Shown here: one piece after another, positions 1 through 8,328 of the stretch
Numbering within the stretch: the stretch's first letter is position 1
Layout: every line of letters starts with the position of its first letter
Origin: GCA-2401155 sp045047085
GTDB lineage: Bacteria > Pseudomonadota > Alphaproteobacteria > Rhizobiales > Rhizobiaceae
Assembly: GCA_045047085.1 (NCBI GenBank)
Contig: JASFYT010000055.1
Coordinates: 29,951 to 93,950 of the forward strand
Length of the DNA: 64,000 nucleotides
Direction of reading: 5' to 3'
Program-made: the position numbers and the translations under genes
The notes under the pieces: model-generated
Databases searched by the model: none
The model's input: only the letters and a program-made list of their open reading frames with translations
What the model was told of the DNA's origin: nothing

Positions 1-742
1 CCAAAGGGGGCTGTACCCCAACCCCAAGAAAACTCAACGTTGCCTCCAGCAGAACTGTGGTGGAAATACCCAACGTCCCCCAGACGATAATTGTTGGCAC
101 TAAATGTGGCAGAATATGCTTGAACAATATGCGCATATGCCCCGCACCCAATGTCCGTTCTGCAGCTATAAATTCGCGTGCTGCCAAGGAAGATGTTTCA
201 GCATATAATACCCGTGCGGTCTGCACCCAGTTCACGGTGGCGATCACCATTGCCACAATCCAAAGCGATGGTTGGAAAATCGCTGCCAGGCAAATAGCTA
301 ATAATAAAGCTGGAAACGCCATCATCAAATCGGTCATCCGCATCAGCGCCCCACCAACCCAACCACGAAAATATCCAGCTGTCACGCCGACAAGTGTTCC
401 AATAATTAATGCCATGCCATTGGCTGCTACCCCGATAATCAACGAGGTACGTGCACCATAAAGAATGCGAGTAAGAAGATCGCGTCCCAGCAGATCTGTA
501 CCCAAAAGAAATGTGCTACTTGGCGGCATCGGCGCACCTTCGATGGTCAGCCCATCAAACATTTGTTCATAGGGAGAATAGGGCGTCAGCCATGGGGCAA
601 ATATAGCGCCGAGAACCGTTATCAAGATCAGCGCAAAACCAAAAACAGCAAGCTTGCGCTTGGCAAGTCGGGAAAAAGCACTTTGCCGTACAGGAATAGT
701 AGCGGTATTGGGAGCTGCATCAGGAATAGTCGCGGTAGACAT
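1..742 (-). CDS. Dipeptide/oligopeptide-type ABC transporter permease (DppC/OppC family), C-terminus cut by window edge
   Basis: Inner-membrane permease subunit of a peptide- or amide-type ABC importer. About 247 residues are visible. The N-terminus has the OppC-type leader and first membrane helix (FALILITVLGAIFAPWL), then the motif LLGTDLLGRDLLTRILYGAR, which is typical of DppC proteins, and further helices. Near the cut edge is the EAA-loop region (EFIAAERTLGAG) that contacts the ATPase. The ATG start overlaps the end of amiR by 23 bp, so it is translated in the same operon. The amiC-amiR context suggests uptake of an amide or a small peptide; this is inference. A DppB partner and the ATPases would be expected beyond the window edge. 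Confidence 0.85.
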   Translation of the reverse strand, partial: MSTATIPDAAPNTATIPVRQSAFSRLAKRKLAVFGFALILITVLGAIFAPWLTPYSPYEQMFDGLTIEGAPMPPSSTFLLGTDLLGRDLLTRILYGARTSLIIGVAANGMALIIGTLVGVTAGYFRGWVGGALMRMTDLMMAFPALLLAICLAAIFQPSLWIVAMVIATVNWVQTARVLYAETSSLAAREFIAAERTLGAGHMRILFKHILPHLVPTIIVWGTLGISTTVLLEATLSFLGVGVQPPL

Positions 743-1328
743 CTGCCCCCCTTTCATCCGCAAGGCGCGCCACTACACGCTGGGCTGCCTGTTCTATTGT
801 CTCACGTTTGGACATTGCCAGATGACGCAGATGCGCATATGCGTCGGCTTCGCATGTGCCGCTGGCTGCAAGCAGCGTTACTGCCTGCACAACGGTTTGG
901 CGTTCTGCCAAGCGTGTTTGTAAATCCGATACCTCTGCCCGTAATCTCTGACGCGCTTCATAGGTCTGGCGTGCAATCAAAAGCGCGCTATAAACACCGC
1001 TGTCGCCAACAGGTTTCAGCATCTGTGCATCAGAACCCTGCGCCATCGCCCATTCAATCCGCCCGGGTGCCTCTGAACCGATCAGGGCAATCAGTGGCAT
1101 CGGTGCTTCACCCTGTGACCAAGGAAACTGGGCATCATACCCCATATCTACGTCAAAAAACACAAAATCGGCACCCAAGGTTTCAGGGGCTAACTCGGGC
1201 CAATGGTTCGATACAGCCAATCCAATGGCGGTTAATTGTCGGGTAATCGCCTGCACCAACGCGTGTGGGCGGTGCAGAATCACTGCACGCGCCGCGCGTA
1301 AGTCTGGAGTGTGCAGGCCGGACCTCAT
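720..1328 (-). CDS. amiR: ANTAR-domain transcription antiterminator, AmiR-like
   Basis: A 202-residue cytoplasmic regulator. The N-terminal half resembles a degenerate receiver (FVFFDVDMG near residue 55). A coiled-coil linker follows (RQTYEARQRLRAEVSDLQTRLAERQ), and the C-terminal three-helix ANTAR domain carries the typical pattern A..LL.A.....EADAYAHLRHLAMSKRETIEQAA. ANTAR proteins bind paired RNA hairpins with six-base loops and prevent termination. The start chosen (MRSGLHTP) overlaps the amiC stop as ATGA; a longer frame upstream would run inside amiC and was not used. The RNA target is probably the leader hairpin at 2503-2518. AmiC is expected to sequester this protein when no amide is present, as in Pseudomonas aeruginosa (family knowledge). 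Confidence 0.85.
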   Translation of the reverse strand: MRSGLHTPDLRAARAVILHRPHALVQAITRQLTAIGLAVSNHWPELAPETLGADFVFFDVDMGYDAQFPWSQGEAPMPLIALIGSEAPGRIEWAMAQGSDAQMLKPVGDSGVYSALLIARQTYEARQRLRAEVSDLQTRLAERQTVVQAVTLLAASGTCEADAYAHLRHLAMSKRETIEQAAQRVVARLADERGADVYRDYS

Positions 1329-2428
1329 TTGACCACCGATAGTAACGGCTGAACATCTTGCGGATGGCAATCTGGGCGGGTCAAGTAGGGGTCGGCTGCG
1401 ATATCATTCCAGCTTTGCAGAACCTCAAATTTTCCTTCTCTCACTTGCGCAATAAGAACAGGTAGCTTTGTATGATGAGTTTCCAGATCAATTAGAGACT
1501 CTCCCGCCTGTGGGTACTGCAACAGATTCGAAAGTTTTTCATTCTCTGCGCCTGGCCTGCCATTCAAAAGTCCGGCCAAGGTACGAACAGCAAAATATGC
1601 GGATGCTTCAAACGATGATGCAAAGTCATGCCGCGGTCCGTGTGGCCAGTTTTCCCAACCGACAAAATAGGGGCCCACTGAAATCAATCCCTCGGCTGCG
1701 GGCCCGATGTGAGAAAGTTCACTTTCAGTCAGATTACAAGACAAAATAGGGCAGGTCTTTGCTGTGAAATACGCATCTTCAACCCCAAGTGCTGCATAGG
1801 CACGCAGTAGCTCATATGAAGAATCTCCGATCAGGGAGTTAAGTATAAAATTTGGACGAACGGCTTTGATTTCAGCGATCATTCGCTCAACATCTGTATC
1901 GCCAACCGGCAAATAACGCTCGCCCAAAACCTCGCCACCATTTTCAACAATAGCGGCGCGGGCAACGCGGCTCATCTCCCAACCCCATATGTAATTGGAG
2001 CCGGTTAGATAACCCCGCCGCCCATAACGCGGAAAGGTCCAGTTTAACAGCGGCAACAAGTGCTGATTTGGGCAGGAATGCGTATACACTACATGGTCAG
2101 ATGCCTCAAACCCTTCATAGGGTGAGGGATACCAAAGCGTTCCGCCTGCCCGCTCTAAGCCGGGAATTATTTCTTTGCGGCTTGATGAGGTGACGCAACC
2201 GATCACATGACGTGCCGATGTGTCGTTCAGAATTTCAGTGCACAGCGGCTCATACAGATCAATATTACATTTTGGATCCCGCTCGACTGCAACCAGATTA
2301 AGATCAAATCCCTGCTCGGCATTGATGTCATTTATCGCCAGTAATGCGCCATGGCGACAGGCCCGGGTTAGCGGAGCATATTTACCTTCTAGAGAAAAAA
2401 GTAAACCAACTTCAATTGAGCGTCTCAT
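1325..2428 (-). CDS. amiC: AmiC-like periplasmic-binding-fold amide sensor / negative regulator of AmiR
   Basis: A 367-residue protein of the branched-chain amino-acid/amide binding fold (Peripla_BP_5/6). It begins directly with the fold (IEVGLLFSLEGKYAPLTRA) and has no signal peptide, as expected for cytoplasmic AmiC rather than a transporter binding protein. Other family-like stretches are DINAEQGFDLNLVAVERDPK and GSNYIWGWEMSRVARA. The start is MRRSIEVG, preceded by a strong ribosome site (GGGAGGTGAA). An ATG six codons further upstream would place the initiation codon before this site and was rejected. It is translationally coupled to amiR (ATGA overlap). The exact ligand (acetamide, formamide, urea or other) cannot be told from sequence. 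Confidence 0.85.
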   Translation of the reverse strand: MRRSIEVGLLFSLEGKYAPLTRACRHGALLAINDINAEQGFDLNLVAVERDPKCNIDLYEPLCTEILNDTSARHVIGCVTSSSRKEIIPGLERAGGTLWYPSPYEGFEASDHVVYTHSCPNQHLLPLLNWTFPRYGRRGYLTGSNYIWGWEMSRVARAAIVENGGEVLGERYLPVGDTDVERMIAEIKAVRPNFILNSLIGDSSYELLRAYAALGVEDAYFTAKTCPILSCNLTESELSHIGPAAEGLISVGPYFVGWENWPHGPRHDFASSFEASAYFAVRTLAGLLNGRPGAENEKLSNLLQYPQAGESLIDLETHHTKLPVLIAQVREGKFEVLQSWNDIAADPYLTRPDCHPQDVQPLLSVVK

Positions 2429-2444
2429 TTCACCTCCCTGAAAC

Positions 2445-2490
2445 AAAAAAACCCTGCATCATGTCTCCGTCGGAACGGATAGATACAGGG
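2445..2490 (-). terminator. Intrinsic terminator in the amiC leader (candidate antitermination switch)
   Basis: Read on the minus strand, CCCTGTATC (2482-2490) pairs with GATGCAGGG (2452-2460) in a nine-pair stem. An inner hairpin sits inside it, and seven U residues (2445-2451) follow directly. It lies 16 bp before the amiC start codon, so it would stop the operon's transcript before the first gene unless read-through is induced. Confidence 0.8.
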
Positions 2491-2518
2491 CTCGGATGCC
2501 AACTGGCAGCAGTGCCAG
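2489..2518 (-). promoter_or_regulatory. ANTAR-type tandem hairpin target in the amiC leader
   Basis: On the minus strand, CTGGC (2514-2518) and GCCAG (2503-2507) form a perfect five-pair stem closing a six-base loop, ACTGCT. The A at loop position 1 and G at position 4 match the known ANTAR target rule. A second, weaker stem GGC/GCC (2498-2500 with 2489-2491) closes another six-base loop, ATCCGA, which has A1 but not G4. The 3' arm of the second hairpin shares bases with the 5' arm of the terminator, so the two are mutually exclusive, as in known ANTAR switches. Confidence 0.7.
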
Positions 2519-2520
2519 AA

Positions 2521-3057
2521 TTTGAATTTAGTATAGAACGACACCGTGCAATGTCAACTTCTTGGGAAAAATTTAACTTTCGTTCAATTTATTTCCCGCC
2601 TTTCAAAGGCAAATTTATTTTCCTTAAGTGCAGCCAGAAAGTTAGCATCGTATTTGCAAAAAACCTATTAATGTCAAATATTTATATATCAGTTAGGTAT
2701 CTCACTGAGGTTGAAATACCGGGCGGATAGGATCATTTTTTGGAGACTTTCCTGACAACTCAAAGGAGTTTCCCTCCGACTAAGTCAAACAACAATACGC
2801 ATTGTAAATTTTACTCGGAGCCATTGGATGGTCAGACGGTTCATTTCGATAGCTCGCTTGCTGAACGGTTCTTCAAACCATGTATAACAATCACAGATTT
2901 GAAGGCAAAGCATGTGGTGCATAGTTCGAATGATAAACGGAAACATCGTAAGTCTGATGGCCTGATCAGAAATCAGACACCATTCCTCATTGTATCAAGC
3001 ATCCCTCAACTTTTGCAGGGCAGATCCAAACCCGACCTGCCCATAAATTTGTATTGC
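2521..3057. other. Intergenic region, about 540 bp, AT-rich, no gene supported
   Basis: Lies between the amiC leader and the 3' end of the acyltransferase gene. It must hold the amiC promoter, but no convincing -35/-10 or sigma-54 pair was recognised. Open frames here give low-complexity, non-protein-like translations. A 7 bp inverted repeat (GTCTGAT...ATCAGAC, about 2952-2978) is the only structure noticed; its role is unknown. Confidence 0.5.
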
Positions 3058-5811
3058 TTACGCCGCTTTTTTCCTGGAGTTGTTTTGTTCTTCAACCAGC
3101 TTTTTCACGCTGACGAAATCGATTTTACCTGATCCAAGAATGGGTATATCGGTGACCCGAACTTCTGCCGGGATCATCAAATCCTGTGTGCCATTGGCTT
3201 TGGCGTAATCCAGAAAGTCGCGGCGGGTGGCTCCTTTGGTGTCGGTTAACATAACCAGTTTTTCGCCCTTTTTTGGATCAGGAATTGCTGCCACAGCGCA
3301 AAGCTGGTTTGGCCAAACTTTGCCCGCGAGCGCCTCAACTGCAGCAAGAGAAATCATCTCTCCGCCGATTTTGGCAAAGCGTTTGGCGCGCCCTCGAATG
3401 GTGATGAAACCTTCATCATCAATCGTCACGATGTCGCCGGTATCATGCCAACCATCTTCCAACGGCTCCAGAATGCCGGGGTTTTCGGCGCGATAATATC
3501 CAAGCATGACATTTGGTCCACGAACGAAAAGGCGTCCACCTTCTTCGATGCCGGGGATGGGTTCGAGCCTTGCTTCCATGCCTGGCATGATTTTTCCAAC
3601 CGTATTGGGTTTTGAAGACATGGGGGTATTAATCGAAATGATTGGCGCTGTTTCTGTGACGCCGTAACCTTCCAGAATTCGCAGTCCGAATTTATTCATA
3701 TAGGTTGTACGTGTTGTAGCCTTGACTGGTTCGGCGCCTGCAAAACAATAGCGGATCGAACGGAAATCATAAGGATGAGAAGTCCGCGCATAACCTGTGA
3801 GGAAAGTGTCCGTGCCGAAAATAATTGTGGCATTGGACGCATAAACCAATTCCGGAACGATGCGGTAATGGAGCGGCGAGGGGTAGAAATATACAGGTAC
3901 GCCGCGAGTTAGTGGTAATATCGTACCCGTGGTCAGGCCAAAGGAATGGAACAGCGGCAGCACGTTGAACACTTTATCGCCGGAGTGGAAATCGATGCGC
4001 GAAGCTGCCTGAGCAGCGTTTGCCAATATGTTGCGATGGCTGAGCACCACGCCTTTTGGTGTGCCTTCTGAACCAGAAGTGAAGAGGATCACTGCCGGAT
4101 CATCGGCCTTGCGCTGAACGCACGGTTTGGTCCTGCGCCACAGGCCTAACAGCTTATCCATGAAGTTGATGGTTTCGCGAATATCGTCCATCCAGACGAT
4201 ATCAACCACGTCACTGATGTCTTCAATGACCGCTTCAAGTTTGCCTTGCTCGACAAAAGCACGGGAGGTGAGAATTGTTTTTGTATTTGTGGCAATGCAG
4301 GCGGATTTGATATTTGTTGCACCGGCCGAGAAATTGATCATGGCAGGAACCTTGCCCGCCGAAATGATGCCCAGCATTGTAACGATCGATCCATTGGCGT
4401 TAGGCAGCATGATGCCTAAAGTCTCTTCTTTAGGGAATGTTTTCTGGATTTTTTTGCCGATGACAGCAACGCCTGTGAGCAATTTACCGTAGGAGAGCTT
4501 GCCAGTGATAGGGTCTTCCACGGCAAGTTTTTTCATACCCAGATCTTGAGCTGTAACAATGATTTGTTCCAACAGGGTAGAGTTTGTATTGGTGGTGTCG
4601 AACACCAGCTTGGACATGATCTGATAAAGGCTAGCGCCGGCTGCTGTGCGGCGTGCGCGGCCTTTCAGTTCATCGGGTACTGAGAGTTTTACAGGTTCCA
4701 GAATGGTGACCTTTACCTTCGGGAAAAGCCTGCGTCGTACATGACTTGAAGTTAGCCTTGAGAAATAACTTTTTTCCAAACCGTCAATGCGGATAGGTAC
4801 GACCATTGAACCGGTCTTATCAGCAACCATGGCGGCGCCATCATAGACTTTCATCAGGGCGCCGGTAACCGTGATGCGGCCTTCCGGAAAGATTACCAAG
4901 GAATTTCCTGCTTGAACGGATTTGATCAGGGTGCGGGTAGCCATGGGCCTTGCAGGATCTAGTGGCAGGAAGTTACAGAATTTCAGGAACGGCCTCACCC
5001 ACCATGCCTGTGCAATGTTGTAATCGACCGCAAAAACTGGTTCTTCCTCGGTCAGGGCAATTGCCAATGCGCCATCAAGAAAACTCACATGATTGAGGGC
5101 AAGGATAGGGGCCTTGCCAGCTTTTTCCAGATTCTCAAGGCCTTCAACTTCGAGGCCGTGAAAGGCGCGAAACAGAATGGAAACGAAATCGCGGATGGGA
5201 TTAGTTGGCAGGTGTTTCATCATAAAATAGGCGGCAATCAGATTGATCAGAGCGAGGGCTGCAAGCAATTGAAATATAGATACGCCTGCTGCCTGCAAAG
5301 CTGCAACTCCGCCACCGCCAACGGTCATGAACGTGGCGGTTAAAACATTTACGCCTGCTACCACGCGGGCGCGGCGATCTTCCGCTGCCCATGTCTGAAT
5401 GGCGGTGAAGGTGGGGACAACAAGGAACGCTCCGGCGATTGCCATACCTGCCAGATCAATGGCAATGCGAATGGTGTTATCGCGGGCAAAATACTCGCTG
5501 AATGTGGTAGCAATAGTGGTGAATTCAACAGAGGAAATGCTCCATGCGAGATCAAGACCAAATAGGGCCATAAGGAATGTACCAACTGGCGCGGGAAGTA
5601 AAACAACCCGGCCGGCAGACATCCATGCAGCACAGGCTGAACCCACTCCCATGGCGATGGCAAAAACTGCGAGGTATGATGTGACAATAATTTCGCTACC
5701 GCCCAGAACTTCTTTGACCAGCGTGGGTAAAAGGGAAAGCACGATGGCACCGATGAGCCAGAACCATGAGACCATGATGCTGGTAATCCAGATGCGTTTT
5801 TCGTTGCGCAA
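3058..5811 (-). CDS. aas: Lysophospholipid acyltransferase / acyl-ACP synthetase (Aas-like) with half an MFS domain
   Basis: A 917-residue membrane enzyme expected to re-acylate lysophospholipids. Residues about 1-205 form six membrane helices matching the second half of an MFS lysophospholipid flippase (MVSWFWLIGAIVLSLLP). A PlsC acyltransferase follows, with NHVSFLD (HX4D) near 240 and FPEGR near 310, then an AMP-forming ligase with LFTSGSEGTPKGVVLSH near 590 and a C-terminal DTGDIV...RAKRFAKIGGE region. Family members in this clade normally carry about 12 helices, so the N-terminal half is missing. The start is doubtful: TTG at 5811 is the first standard start, yet the conserved linker (IDYNIFRSSWRLV) reads in frame upstream as far as the pspA stop, with no ATG/GTG. 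Probably cotranscribed with the PspA-like gene. Confidence 0.8.
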   Translation of the reverse strand: MRNEKRIWITSIMVSWFWLIGAIVLSLLPTLVKEVLGGSEIIVTSYLAVFAIAMGVGSACAAWMSAGRVVLLPAPVGTFLMALFGLDLAWSISSVEFTTIATTFSEYFARDNTIRIAIDLAGMAIAGAFLVVPTFTAIQTWAAEDRRARVVAGVNVLTATFMTVGGGGVAALQAAGVSIFQLLAALALINLIAAYFMMKHLPTNPIRDFVSILFRAFHGLEVEGLENLEKAGKAPILALNHVSFLDGALAIALTEEEPVFAVDYNIAQAWWVRPFLKFCNFLPLDPARPMATRTLIKSVQAGNSLVIFPEGRITVTGALMKVYDGAAMVADKTGSMVVPIRIDGLEKSYFSRLTSSHVRRRLFPKVKVTILEPVKLSVPDELKGRARRTAAGASLYQIMSKLVFDTTNTNSTLLEQIIVTAQDLGMKKLAVEDPITGKLSYGKLLTGVAVIGKKIQKTFPKEETLGIMLPNANGSIVTMLGIISAGKVPAMINFSAGATNIKSACIATNTKTILTSRAFVEQGKLEAVIEDISDVVDIVWMDDIRETINFMDKLLGLWRRTKPCVQRKADDPAVILFTSGSEGTPKGVVLSHRNILANAAQAASRIDFHSGDKVFNVLPLFHSFGLTTGTILPLTRGVPVYFYPSPLHYRIVPELVYASNATIIFGTDTFLTGYARTSHPYDFRSIRYCFAGAEPVKATTRTTYMNKFGLRILEGYGVTETAPIISINTPMSSKPNTVGKIMPGMEARLEPIPGIEEGGRLFVRGPNVMLGYYRAENPGILEPLEDGWHDTGDIVTIDDEGFITIRGRAKRFAKIGGEMISLAAVEALAGKVWPNQLCAVAAIPDPKKGEKLVMLTDTKGATRRDFLDYAKANGTQDLMIPAEVRVTDIPILGSGKIDFVSVKKLVEEQNNSRKKAA

Positions 5812-5858
5812 TTCATTAACGAGACGCCATGAAGAACGGAAAATATTATAGTCAATCT

Positions 5859-6479
5859 TTAGATCAGGTGCAGCGCTGCCAGTTTTTTGATGACGCGTTC
5901 GGGGTCGCCGGATTGCTCCATTTCAGTGATGGCCGAAGCAGTGGTGTCTATTTGTTGTTGGCGAATGCGTAGGCGCGACAAAGTTTCTTCTGCGTCCATC
6001 AGGGTGGATAACCCACTGCCGGTTGCCGCTTCGCGCAGGCGTTGGGCCTGGTCTGTGGCTGTAGCGATACGTTGGCCGCGCTTTAGTTCGCGTAGGCGTA
6101 TTTCTGCGGAACGAACGATGGTCTTTAACCTATCGATCTCGGTGGTGAATAATTTCTGCGCTTGTCTGGTGGCTTCGCATTCTGTTTCCAGAAGGGCGAT
6201 GGTTTCTGCAGCCTCATGGGCAAGGTTCTTCTTGCCGTGCTCAAGTGCGGCGATGGTGCGTTGTTCAAGATCTTCGATGCGCGCCAGTATGCGTTTATGT
6301 TGAATGACTTCCTGCTCGTTTTGAGCAATGGCGATGCCGACGGCCTTGCGGGCTGATACAATGGCATTGCTGCAATCATTCATTTGTTGTTTCAAAATTG
6401 CTAGTGCGTGGCGATCTGTGAAGTCTTCTGCAGATTGATTGGCCACGCCACGAAATAAAGTTACTATTTGCTTGAACAA
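5859..6479 (-). CDS. PspA/IM30 family membrane-stress protein
   Basis: A 206-residue, almost entirely alpha-helical coiled-coil protein. The N-terminus (MFKQIVTLFRGVANQSAEDF) matches the amphipathic membrane-binding helix of PspA/Vipp1/IM30. The remainder is rich in E, A, R and Q, with heptad-like runs around residues 25-150. These proteins line the inner membrane and protect it from leakage (family knowledge). It ends in KKLAALHLI, shorter than I expect for relatives, which usually continue with a further helix. The stop abuts the truncated aas gene. Its upstream region carries three operator palindromes shared with the divergent TetR gene, suggesting joint control. Confidence 0.75.
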   Translation of the reverse strand: MFKQIVTLFRGVANQSAEDFTDRHALAILKQQMNDCSNAIVSARKAVGIAIAQNEQEVIQHKRILARIEDLEQRTIAALEHGKKNLAHEAAETIALLETECEATRQAQKLFTTEIDRLKTIVRSAEIRLRELKRGQRIATATDQAQRLREAATGSGLSTLMDAEETLSRLRIRQQQIDTTASAITEMEQSGDPERVIKKLAALHLI

Positions 6480-6496
6480 TTGATTTTCTCCATTTA

Positions 6497-6565
6497 TGAA
6501 CGATGTTCACGAATAGATATATAGAAAAATGAACAATGTTCAAGATATAAAATGAACAATGTTCA
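6497..6565. promoter_or_regulatory. Three tandem palindromic operators, probably for the adjacent TetR regulator
   Basis: TGAACGATGTTCA (6497-6509), TGAACAATGTTCA (6530-6542) and TGAACAATGTTCA (6553-6565) are near-identical 13 bp palindromes (TGAAC-N3-GTTCA). Start-to-start spacings of 33 and 23 bp are close to whole helical turns. They fill the gap between the divergent pspA and tetR starts, so binding could repress both directions. Confidence 0.8.
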
Positions 6566-6585
6566 AATTATAGGCATTTAGGTTA

Positions 6586-7182
6586 ATGACTGCTAAACGC
6601 GAAGCAAAACGAGAGGAGCTGAAACGGCGTCTCACCAAGGCTGCAACCGGACGTATGGAAAGTGGCGGACTTGCCGGATTGCGCGCGCGCGACATTGCTG
6701 CGGATGCAGGATGTGCGCTGGGTGGGCTATATAATGTCTATCAAAGCCTGGATGATTTAATCCTGCATATCAATTCGGCTACTCTTGGCAGGTTGAATGC
6801 AGCGCTCCAACAGGCAGCGGCATATGCTGTAACTCCACAAGACAAATTAGTGGCGCTTGCGCGTGAATACCTGGCATTTGCTGTCGAGAACCGAAATCTG
6901 TGGCAAGCCCTGTTTGATCATAAAATGCCGGAGGGTGTAACCGTGCCAGACTGGCATTTGGAGGAACATGCGGTTTTATTTAGCCATGTGGCGGGACCGG
7001 TGGCGATGATTAAACCCGAGCTGGACAATGTAGAGCTCAACGTCATGGCGCGAACGCTTTTTGCGGCTGTCCACGGAATTGTTTCTATTAGCCTGCGAGA
7101 GGGTTTTATTGCGGTCCCGCGCGAAGTATTGGATGTACAACTGACTGATTTTATTAAAACACTGGTCGCCGGGATGAAATAA
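6586..7182 (+). CDS. TetR/AcrR family transcriptional regulator
   Basis: A 198-residue DNA-binding repressor. The N-terminal TetR helix-turn-helix is visible at residues about 15-60 (GGLAGLRARDIAADAGCALGGLYNVYQSLDDLI). The C-terminal ligand/dimer domain ends in FAAVHGIVSISLREGFIAV, typical of a TetR_C domain. It is divergent from the PspA-like/aas pair, and the 107 bp between the starts holds three copies of one palindrome. This points to autorepression plus control of the membrane-repair genes. The inducer is unknown; a fatty acid or membrane-active compound would fit the neighbours, but that is inference. Confidence 0.85.
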   Translation: MTAKREAKREELKRRLTKAATGRMESGGLAGLRARDIAADAGCALGGLYNVYQSLDDLILHINSATLGRLNAALQQAAAYAVTPQDKLVALAREYLAFAVENRNLWQALFDHKMPEGVTVPDWHLEEHAVLFSHVAGPVAMIKPELDNVELNVMARTLFAAVHGIVSISLREGFIAVPREVLDVQLTDFIKTLVAGMK

Positions 7183-7284
7183 TTATTTATCCATAGCTTG
7201 ACAATCTCTCATATTAACAGTGAATTGCGTTCAGAATATCTATAATTATTTTTGAAGAACGTTGGTTTGGAGAGGAGAGAGATT

Positions 7285-8310
7285 ATGAAAAAAATTGGTT
7301 TATCTATTGTTGGGGCCATGGCAGTGATGGCAGGGCTAACTGCATCAGCACAGGCTGAAAAGCTGACACTATACTGTAGTGCGCAGGAGGATTGGTGCCA
7401 GTTAATGGCTCGTGGTTTTGAAAAGGCCAGTGGTATTGATGTGAATATGACCCGTAAAAGTTCGGGTGAAACATTTGCACAGATTAAAGCAGAAGCTGCA
7501 AATCCCAAAGGTGATGTCTGGTGGGGCGGAACAGGTGATCCGCATTTGCAGGCAGCAGAAGAGGATCTAACAGCCCCTTACATTTCTCCGATGCGTGGTG
7601 AACTGCATCAGTGGGCTTTGAATCAGGCGGCATCTGCCAAGGACAGAACCATTGGTATTTATTCCGGCGCGCTTGGCTATGGCTATAATACAGATTTGAT
7701 GAAAGCCAACAATCTGGCGGCACCTGCTTGCTGGAAAGATTTGCTGAAGCCTGAATATAAAGGGCATGTGCAGATGGCTAATCCAAATTCATCGGGTACT
7801 GCCTATACGACGCTTGCAACAATTGTTCAGCTTTTTGGTGAAGAAGAAGGCTTCAACTTCATGAAGGGCCTGCATAAGAACGTCAACCAATATACCAAAT
7901 CTGGCTCAGCACCGATTAAAGCTGCAGGACGTGGTGAAAATACCATTGGTATCGTGTTCATGCATGATGCTGTGAAACAGGCGGTTTCCGGTTTCCCGAT
8001 CAAGGTTGTAGCACCTTGCGAAGGTACAGGTTTTGAAATCGGTTCCATGTCAATCATCAAAGATGCCCGCAATCCAGATTCTGCGAAGAAGTTTTATGAT
8101 TGGGCTCTAACTGCCGATGTTCAGTCTCGTGCATTGGAAGTGAAAGCGTTTCAGGTTCCATCAAACAAGAGCGCAAAGACTTCACCTTCAGCACCTGATA
8201 TGTCTTCGATCAAACTGATCGATTATGATTTCACGAAATACGGTTCCAGTGCAGAGCGTAAGCGTCTGTTGAAAAAATGGGATGAAGACGTATCCACATT
8301 GCCGCAATAG
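7285..8310 (+). CDS. ABC transporter periplasmic substrate-binding protein (iron(III)/AfuA-FbpA type)
   Basis: A 341-residue secreted binding protein. A clear signal peptide (MKKIGLSIVGAMAVMAGLTASAQA) is cleaved near residue 24. The mature part opens with EKLTLYCSAQEDWCQLMARGFEKASGI, the pattern of the COG1840 iron/thiamine-like class. The start MKKIGL is preceded by a GAGAGGAGAGA ribosome site; an upstream in-frame start (7252) precedes that site and was rejected. It heads a three-gene operon with a fused permease and an ATPase. Ferric iron is the usual cargo of this class, but close relatives carry other ligands, so the substrate is uncertain. No clear Irr or RirA box was recognised upstream. 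Confidence 0.85.
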   Translation: MKKIGLSIVGAMAVMAGLTASAQAEKLTLYCSAQEDWCQLMARGFEKASGIDVNMTRKSSGETFAQIKAEAANPKGDVWWGGTGDPHLQAAEEDLTAPYISPMRGELHQWALNQAASAKDRTIGIYSGALGYGYNTDLMKANNLAAPACWKDLLKPEYKGHVQMANPNSSGTAYTTLATIVQLFGEEEGFNFMKGLHKNVNQYTKSGSAPIKAAGRGENTIGIVFMHDAVKQAVSGFPIKVVAPCEGTGFEIGSMSIIKDARNPDSAKKFYDWALTADVQSRALEVKAFQVPSNKSAKTSPSAPDMSSIKLIDYDFTKYGSSAERKRLLKKWDEDVSTLPQ

Positions 8311-8328
8311 AAATGATTTATTGCATCA

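Noticed and set aside
2740..3132. Long plus-strand open frame in the amiC/aas gap
   Set aside because: Its 3' part overlaps the aas coding end on the other strand. The translation has no recognisable pattern, and there is no good ribosome site.
7198..7246. TTGACA and a TATAAT-like word before the iron-type ABC operon
   Set aside because: TTGACA is not at a good distance from the perfect TATAAT at 7241, and the spacing-correct partner is weak, so no promoter is called.
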